A stretch of DNA of 64,000 nt from Brasenia schreberi. Taxonomy: Eukaryota; Streptophyta; Magnoliopsida; Nymphaeales; Cabombaceae. Where the stretch lies: assembly GCA_036023115.1 (NCBI GenBank), contig JAYKKT010000074.1, positions 11,962,001-12,026,000 of the forward strand. The letters run 5' to 3'. Shown here one piece after another: positions 50,610-64,000 of this stretch. Position 1 is the first letter of the stretch; each line of letters opens with the position of its first letter. The translations under genes were made by a program, and so were the position numbers. Below the pieces are notes generated by a model. That model ran no database searches, had not been told where the DNA came from, and saw only the letters and a list, made by a program, of their open reading frames with translations.

Positions 50610-51892
50610 TATGTTACTATGTTTTTTTGTAGTTTTCGTTGTTTGTATCGGATGCTGGTCTTCTTCATGGCAGGCAACTAGATTGCAACTTATGTGCTTT
50701 TGTTTGTATGTTTTTGAACAATGTTTACATTGTTTCCTTTGCTGTCTTTCTGGATGTAAGAATAGGATTGGTGGCATCAAATAACTGACAAGGATGACTA
50801 AGCTCTGAGTAACAACTTTCACTAGTAGACCTCACTCGGCTTCATGTGTTTTCTTTTTGGTTAGAAATTGAAACTTATTCTAGTGACAAGGATACTCCTT
50901 TTTCCTTTAGGTTTATCATGTGTTTGGTCACATAATTCTCTATTTACCTTAAGAAAAGGTCAAATAATTCTTGTTTGCAAGTTCTTATCTGTACACCTTC
51001 TCTTTGGCCTTGTTCTTTATGGTTCTTCATTTCATAAGTTTCTAACATGTATCCATCTTGATTCTTTAGCATTCTGAAATGGCACATGATAATGTTCAAC
51101 TCAAAACACTCCAAACTATATTAATAATATTTGAGTCACGTTTACATCCAAAAACCGAGGTGAGGATCATTTCTTAGTCCCTAAAATTTGTTGGAAAACT
51201 AGATTCAGTAAACAGCTTGGCTTGTCATTCAGGATGAATGACTCGTTCACTCAGTATCATTCTTAGACTTCTTGAGAATAGTCGACCCCAGATAGCGTAT
51301 GCAAGTAAGACGTCTTTGGAACCTTATGTCCACTTTATCTAGACATTCACTTGGTCTATTTTGGTTTGGATATTTGATTGACTCTTTAAAATTGTCTTGA
51401 ATCACAGTACTACAGCAGCCACATTTAGATAAGCCTCGGCACTGATTTTTTATCATGTTCTTCACGCTGAGTCTCTTCCAGCCAGTAAGACTGGTCTAGG
51501 AAGTCACATATCTCGTACCTACTCTATCATCAGTGATGTTAGTCATGGTATTAATAATTCAGTGTAAGTTGTCTTTTGCAATTTAAGGTATCACTTGTTC
51601 AAGGATGATGCCTTTCAAGGTTCCAGTGACAAGGTAATTTACTCCAATGAATTTTGTTAGACTTTCTCTAGCCGACATCAAATCACAGTGTCATGTGGAT
51701 GATGATTATTGACATATGCTGGAAATGCATATGACAGAAAAGAAATTTAAGCATTGTATGACATACTCTAAAAGATAAGTTGAGGCTTTGCATTTCATTG
51801 TGGAAATTGCATCATTCGAAGAATTGAGTCGTTGTTTGGTGAAAAGCCTAAGCATGTTTGGCATAAATAGAGAACCCATTATAAAAGCTTGT
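50610..51892. other. Unassigned sequence between hAT elements
   Basis: No domain or element end was recognised. It may be host DNA or internal sequence of hAT-C or a copia element. Confidence 0.35.
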
Positions 51893-52013
51893 TGTTAGCG
51901 GTCGACCCTGATATAGCAGTAGCGGGGATATAGCGGATTTAGTGGTACACTTTTATTTATGATTATATATATATATAATGGGTTCTCTAATTTATAAGAA
52001 ATATCAAGAAACA
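51893..52013 (+). mobile_element. Fragment of a hAT-A left end
   Basis: It matches 39596-39730 of hAT-A (GTTAGCGGTCGACCCTGATA, then TTTAGTGGTACACTTTTATT and AAGAAATATCAAGAAACA) but lacks the terminal inverted repeat. It is in the same orientation as hAT-A, so it cannot be the partner of the hAT-C end at 48832. Confidence 0.7.
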
Positions 52014-52084
52014 CAACATTGTTGAGACGCCAACTTCAAAATATAGATAGATTCCTTTAATATGCAAACCATTTACTTTAGTTC

Positions 52085-52400
52085 TCTTGACATGAAGCTT
52101 TCTGTTCACACCATATAAATCGTTTAATCAATGTCACCATTGAGAAACACCATCATAATATCCAATATGATGTAGCTCTAGGATAAAACGAGCCAGAATT
52201 AGCATTAATATTTTTAAAAAGAGCCTTCCAAAGGAACTTGAGAGAAAATCTCTTTATGGTTAATGTGTTTCTTTTGATCAACGTCCTTTGAAAGAAGACA
52301 AGCCTTATATCTTTCCACATTATCCTATGAATCCCTTTGGTTTTAAATATCCATTTACAGCTAATGGGTTTCACTCCCTAAAGCAATGAGACAAGATCCA
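52085..52400 (-). pseudogene. Ty1/copia reverse-transcriptase remnant
   Basis: The minus strand reads MKPISCKWIFKTK, then TLIKRNTLTIKRFSLKF in the position of the copia GFTQxxGIDYxETFSPV block, and a degraded LIKRFIW tract where the catalytic-region sequence follows. Frameshifts and stops are frequent. Its orientation is opposite to that of the copia 3' end at 54395-55719. Confidence 0.55.
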
Positions 52401-52901
52401 TAAAAGTCATTATTTTGCATGGACTTTATGTCCTTACTTGGCATCAATTCACTTTTCCTTATTAGAGATTCCTTGACTTGGCGGAAGTCAATAGGATCAT
52501 CTTCCATTATGCCGTGGTTAGTCTCATGCTCATAGATAAATAAAATCTAGTCATCTGAAATTTGCACTTCTGTTTTTTTTGTAGATCTTCTTAATAGCAT
52601 CTGTTATTGAGGTTATTGAGTTTTCTTTTCAGGAGTAAACTCATAAGGTTGTAGGGGGAGAACTCTCATGTTGTATTCCTATTCACGATTTCCTATATGG
52701 AAGTCATTAAAAGCAATAACTGTAGGAAAAACAAATTCTTCTTCACATACATCTTCCATACCTCTCTCCCAAACTCAACATCCTTTGAGTATTTTCCTTT
52801 CTGAAAAAGTTATTTAATTGTAGGATAATGAAAAAGAAATTTAACCTTTGAACCCTTTAAAACTGCATGCTTCACAATCATAATACTCAGACAATTGGAA
52901 C

Positions 52902-53975
52902 CAGAGTTATCCATATCGCACCGTACGTATCATATCATGGAAAGCCACGATACGATACTATATCGTACGATACGGCCCGTATCACCCGTATCGTACGATA
53001 CGGGCGGTATGCCCAAATTTTTTTTTTTATAAATTTTTTTTTTCAATTTTTTTTGCATGTTTCTGCCCTCTCTTCTCCTCTCTTCACTTCCCTTCAAGGC
53101 ATCCTCCAATATGTTTATAATTTGGGTTTATAATTTTATTTATTTAATAAGAATAATGTATGAACAAAAAAAATTGTGACAAAATCATTTTCCTTTCTGT
53201 TACAACTTTTGGGTATATTTTTGCTAACAATTTCTAATTTCATGAGATCGTAAACAATTAAAAACATTTAGTTCTCTCGGTTCATTGAGTGGGAATTTCA
53301 CAACTTCACTATTTTAGGGTTCACAACTTCACGTTACAATTACATGACTTCCATTGAGTTGAAGATGATCAATGTGTGTGACGCTTAACTCAGTATGTGA
53401 AGTGAGAAATGGAGCTCAAGCATTAGTTAAAAAGCTAGTCTCCAATAAGAGAAAAAGGGGACATCATCAAGTAATAATATCACATCATTGAGGTGTCATA
53501 GACTCAATAATCAAAGAAATGGAGCTCATTGTTTTGCTCACATATGAAAATTAGCAAATATGACAACTACATGTACAAAGATAGCAGTTTGTTAATTTTG
53601 ATATATTAGATGAGTGGATTATGGAAGATAACCAAGAAAATGCACTCCTAAGTGCTAACCGAAGAAGACATTGCATGAATTAATTTGAAGTACAATAACA
53701 TCATCAAGGAGAAAATGAACATTATTTAGTTAATGATCCTGATACAAATTTACAATATGTAAAATATAAATGTATTTCATTTTTTGATTCAAAATATATA
53801 ATTTTGGATGCAATTGTTTAATATTGAATGTTCAATTTATGCTAAACTTTGCATTATATGAATTTAAAGCAATTACCAGATTTTTCCAAAATTTTCCAGA
53901 ATTTTCTTGATTTTTTTTCGGATTTTTACTAATTTTATTGATTTTTTAAATAATTTTTATAGTTTTTTAATATAA
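52902..53975 (+). mobile_element. Non-autonomous hAT-B relative (hAT-B3), right end lost
   Basis: It starts CAGAGTTATCCATATCG with the CGTACGATACGG subterminal cluster. It is then collinear with hAT-B2 in the opposite orientation, including the remnant of the transposase C-terminus (DYLVDDPDxN-like, about 53720-53760). It stops short in the T-rich stretch that precedes the other terminus, exactly where LINE sequence begins. Confidence 0.8.
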
Positions 53976-54222
53976 TATTAACTTCAATCATTCCTTCATG
54001 AGCCCTCACACATGCTTTTGCACCAAAGTACATGTCTCTTATAAGGTTAATGTATGTCAATGGGATACCTCTTTTTTCCAAGGTTCTCTAAAGAACCTCC
54101 CTCGGTACCCTATCATAAGTTTTTTCTAGATCAATAAATATCATGTGAAGGTCTTTTTTTTTTGCTCTAAAATGTTCCATAAGACGTCTCAAAAGGTGAA
54201 TCGCTTCAACAGTAGATCTGCC
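53976..54222 (-). mobile_element. RTE LINE reverse-transcriptase fragment, minus orientation
   Basis: It matches the [16 protein letters not shown] and [13 protein letters not shown] coding region of the LINE (copy 1, about 11480-11720), reversed. Neither LINE end is present. Confidence 0.8.
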
Positions 54223-54394
54223 TGACAAGTTTATTTCCATGGGTTTGAATGCCAATGATATATATCATTAGAAAGTAATTCCAATGTGGATTATTAGAAA
54301 GTAGCCAAACAGTTTACCGTACTCACAGAAAGCATAATGTTTCATGCTCACTTTGTAAGAAATCAGATCATTGGAGGATTATTGGATTCTAATT

Positions 54395-54905
54395 TAAATT
54401 TTGTTAGATGCTATTACAGCTATAGATCCAGATCAGGCTCTGTATTTGCTGGCTAGAAGAACAATTTGGTGTAAGAGTGTTTAATAGACACTCACAGCTA
54501 CCTCAATTATGAAAGCAAAGTGCGTATCTAGTTGAGAGGCATCAAAATTGTGGAATATAACTGTGAAATTTTGTCACTAGGTTGAGTATTCTGGATGGAA
54601 TTGGAAGACCACTTAAATTACTTTTGTAACAATATGCCTCCAGTATCATATTCCATTAACAAGAAGAATTCTTCGGGTCAAGTCATGTTGACATCGAGTT
54701 CCTGGTTATTAAATTACGGATTCAGAATGACAAGCTTTTAAATTATGTATTGGAACAACTTCCATAATTGTGGGAAAAGGCTTAGTTGTTGTTGTTTGTT
54801 GTATTGGAACTTCTTCCATGATTGTGGATCCATTCACTAAGGACTCACTGCCTGTGGTCTTTCACAAGCACGTTGCTCATATAGGTGTGTCATATCATGT
54901 GACAA
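54395..54905 (+). pseudogene. Ty1/copia RNase H and pol C-terminus remnant
   Basis: The frames read LDGIGRPLKLLL, then SSGSSHVDIEFLVIKLRIQN, and after a small LINE insertion SMIVDPFTKDSLPVVFHKHV and AHIG. These match the end of copia pol (KxHIDIxYHxxRxxV, IADxLTKGLPxxxFxxHxxxMG). It precedes the LTR at 55321 in the same orientation. Stops and frameshifts are present. Confidence 0.65.
54774..54800 (+). mobile_element. 27-bp RTE LINE tip with 27-bp target duplication
   Basis: Only GAAAAGGCTTAGTTG plus the TTG tail is present. The 27 bp before it (54747-54773) are repeated after it (54801-54827) with three mismatches. It interrupts the copia RNase H region. Confidence 0.8.
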
Positions 54906-55320
54906 TATGATGTTTAGTGGGAGTTTGTATTCAATGTCATTGATTGTGGCAATATGTGGATAATTTTTGCAGAATAAAGTTTATGTTACTTCGTACTCCG
55001 AATTAAGTACTTTGTACTCTGATTTAATTATGGTTTATCTCACTAAAGCTTTCAGCAGGACCAGAATAGGCATGTTAAGGATCACATTGCATGCAATTTC
55101 CATGGTGCATAACCATACTTGATTTATGTCATTGGATATATTGATATCCATGATCCTTGATGGTCTAGTCATGATAATTGTGGCAAAGATCGGTTTGGTT
55201 TTATGTTGATATGTTTGATGTACCAGATTGTTTGAGATGATTGTTAATCTTGGATGCTCGTAAGGTAATTTTGTGATACATAACTATATGGTGATATGTT
55301 TGTTGGCCCAAGTAGGAGAT

Positions 55321-55719
55321 TGTTGAATTTATTCAATAATATGCTCCAACATATATATCTACCCTATGCTATCTAATTAGTTGAGCCGATCAAATGATCT
55401 AATGTAGATTCAGGTAATAGACCTAATGACATCTCGTAGAGTTGGGATCCAATATGCAGATACCATCAGGGTAGTTTCACAATTCTATGATGGGCTGAAT
55501 TAGAAACTATCATGACCTCGATCGATTATAAATAAAGGGGTTATGGTCCCCAACTCATACAAAAGATTTCCTCTCATGAATCCCATTATACAGAGAGATA
55601 AAATAGGTGAGCCCCTGCATCTCTCATTATGTTCATATTCACTTGAAAGATCAGTGAGCACTAGGTATGGCTTTCGGGATTGATTCAGGTATGCTTCCAT
55701 TTGTCTATCCTATTTAACA
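55321..55719 (+). mobile_element. Ty1/copia 3' LTR, plus orientation
   Basis: It directly follows the polypurine tract CAAGTAGGAGAT (55309-55320). It starts TGTTGAATTTATTCAATAAT and ends TATTTAACA, with an internal TATAAATAAA. It is homologous to the LTR at 8698-9065 across its start, TATA region and end. Confidence 0.62.
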
Positions 55720-56984
55720 AATTCAATATGTGTGATCCTGGGTGCCATAGATCTGAGTTCTTGATTTCTCAAAGCATATTCCCAAAGCATTCTTTCATAT
55801 TACAAAGTGTTCTTTTTTAATGATAAAGGCGCTGGGAGATTACGCCCCCCTACTATGAACGGAAATTATGTGCTAATATGTTCACCATATATGTTGATGA
55901 TGGTTTGGGGAGAATATGAACCTTCTCTCCATTACTAACACGATGTTTTCCTCTTAAACTAGTCACTCATTCAACGCCTATTATATCTCCTCATAATTCT
56001 GTGGACATTCAGCAGCTTATTTAGGAACTTTTATTTTGTATATTGTTTTGTGGGTACACATAACTTTAAGAGGTGATATTGGAGCTTGTTGGTTCCCTTA
56101 GTATCTGCCAGGAATGATACACGGACTGTCTTTTGTAGATCATAGAATGCATTTTAGTTGTTACACGATTTGGTTTTGCATACTTTGAACAAATCAAATA
56201 GTCAGTTCAGTCCACTATCTTTTTCAATCAATCGGTCTATATCACATTTTTTCCGCTGGTTATTTGAAATATAAAATCAAGCAATCTTGCTTCAGCGAAT
56301 ATATGGTTTGGTGGTCAATGTTGTTTCAGGACGAGCAGTAAAACTTTTGATTCTGAGAATATTTTGTGATTGTTTGGCACTCTTCTCCTGGATTGATGTA
56401 GCCAAAACGTTCATGAACTTCTGAATTTACTTCATTGAATTGCCAGTGAATGATGTAGATTATTGTGGTAGCTGTTGTTGAGCATGTCTAGACGCCCTCT
56501 GGTTTGGATCTCTCTTGAACGTATTAGCTTTCGAGATACCAGAATGCTTTACGAAGAAAGGGTGAGCAATTGCAGGAAATGTCGTAATCCCTATTCTCAG
56601 CAGAAGATTTACAAGAGAAGCAGATCAGGTTTTCTCCTATTCATAAGACAGTCTACGAATATCATGAGGACCTTCACATTACTATTCAGTTAGTCTTATA
56701 ATGTTGCAGACGAAGTTGCACTACATGTTCTGAGATTTGCGAAATATTATCTGCTATTCATTACAATTAACATCTCTCAAGTGTCTTACAGGTCATCGTC
56801 ATCCCAAGCTTGTAATGAGAAATGCAAAATTTGCCGTTTCCCTCGCGCCGGAGAAGCCAAGAAGCGAGACCGAGTCACAACAATAGCTATTATAAATGTA
56901 AAATGACTACTACATATAAAAATTTGTGCTTGCATAGTTCATTCAGTGCACTATACTGCAAACATAGCAAAGTACATATAAAAC
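55720..56984. other. Intergenic sequence downstream of the alcohol oxidase gene
   Basis: No gene or element was recognised. Confidence 0.4.
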
Positions 56985-56990
56985 TTTATT
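56985..56990 (-). terminator. Probable poly(A) signal of the alcohol oxidase gene
   Basis: The minus strand reads AATAAA 133 bp beyond the stop codon, a usual distance in plants. Confidence 0.5.
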
Positions 56991-57122
56991 CATGATCCGA
57001 GTCAAAAGTTAATTTACGGGACATCGGGCCTAACATCTTTAATCGTGCGCAGCTAAGATAGATGGTCGTAATATGGACGGCTGGTTGAACATATTAACCT
57101 CAGCAACATATGCTATAGGAGA

Positions 57123-63528
<6,406 letters not shown>

Positions 63529-64000
63529 CCCGTCGGCTGCCTCATTCACCTTAATTGTCACTTCATTTGGCTTCTCTGGCTCCAAATTAACTCCAACTTC
63601 TGCATGCCATGTTAGACATATGAAGGAAAGGATGGAAGGAACAAAGGAAGAAGGAGAAGAGAATTGTGAAGCGTAAGAAGGAAGGAATAGTGAAAGGAAG
63701 ATCACACGGTAAGAGTGAGGGAACGACCGAAGCCAGAAAGCAAAGAGGTGGTTTGGTTCTATAAGAAGGGCCAGATTGGCGTGGTGGGGCGGCAGCATTC
63801 AATTCACTACCCAACTCGACCTAACGTTTCAACTCTTCGGATGGCTCGCCCTTCTTTCTTTTGCCACCCTTTCTGTCTGAGAAATTTACCAGTACACGCC
63901 CAATTAACTGGGTAGTCTCAATTCATCAAAACCTTATTGGAGGTTTAGCCGGCCATCTTTTTTTCTTTTTCGTTGATGCAACGGGGGGGAACCAAGCCAG
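63529..64000 (-). other. 5' leader and start of the upstream region of the FAO gene
   Basis: In-frame coding potential continues upstream to an ATG at 63796-63798 but encodes a Ser/Phe/Leu-rich sequence unlike other FAOs. It is taken here as untranslated leader. No clear TATA box was found before the window ends. Confidence 0.4.

Noticed and set aside
51893..52013. Partner end for hAT-C at 48832
   Set aside because: It has the orientation of the hAT-A left end and lacks the TIR, so the two cannot bound one element.

Overview
The window is nuclear DNA of a flowering plant. It is AT-rich, has GT-AG introns, carries two recognisable plant genes, and is otherwise packed with plant transposable elements. 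No prokaryotic or organellar gene is visible. The species cannot be fixed from sequence alone; the abundance of RTE-type LINEs and of (TA)n(GA)n microsatellites only suggests a repeat-rich, non-grass angiosperm genome.

Two genes appear intact, both on the minus strand. At 1401-4034 there is a seven-exon CYP707A gene (abscisic acid 8'-hydroxylase, 467 residues). All splice sites are GT-AG and the P450 signature motifs are intact. At 57123-63528 there is a five-exon long-chain fatty alcohol oxidase gene (FAO/GMC oxidoreductase family, about 775 residues). Its two long introns hold a minisatellite, long TA/GA arrays, a MITE and a LINE tail. The two genes belong to different pathways (ABA catabolism; omega-oxidation or wax alcohol turnover) and nothing suggests they are co-regulated.

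The roughly 53 kb between them is a transposon graveyard. (a) One RTE-type LINE family with a (TTG)n tail is present as a full-length copy at 9383-12635 (17-bp perfect target duplication), a second long copy from 39303 split by later insertions, and about ten fragments. These include a head-to-tail deletion derivative (37999-38174), a 5'-inverted derivative (8420-8576) and a 27-bp tip (54774-54800). (b) Several hAT families are present: hAT-A (39564-44670), hAT-B (45629-48530, with non-autonomous relatives at 49492 and 52902), hAT-C (a terminus at 48832) and hAT-D (transposase remnant 35560-37443). (c) Ty1/copia remnants include two 3' LTRs of one family (8698-9065 and 55321-55719), with RNase H and reverse-transcriptase remnants; a possible Ty3/gypsy protease remnant lies near 23500. 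(d) tRNA-like SINEs, a MITE family ending in (TA)n(GA)n, CCGGTT-rich modules and many tandem duplications fill the rest.

The most striking structure is the nest at 39303-50609: one LINE copy was hit by hAT-A, hAT-B, a LINE tail and hAT-C, and a small hAT-B relative lies within or just beyond hAT-C. Most of these have readable target-site duplications. No new gene system was found; the notable signals concern how non-autonomous RTE derivatives form and a 155-bp inverted repeat inside hAT-A. All element proteins are broken by stops or frameshifts. A short F-box-like exon (33266-33348) is the only other host-gene trace.
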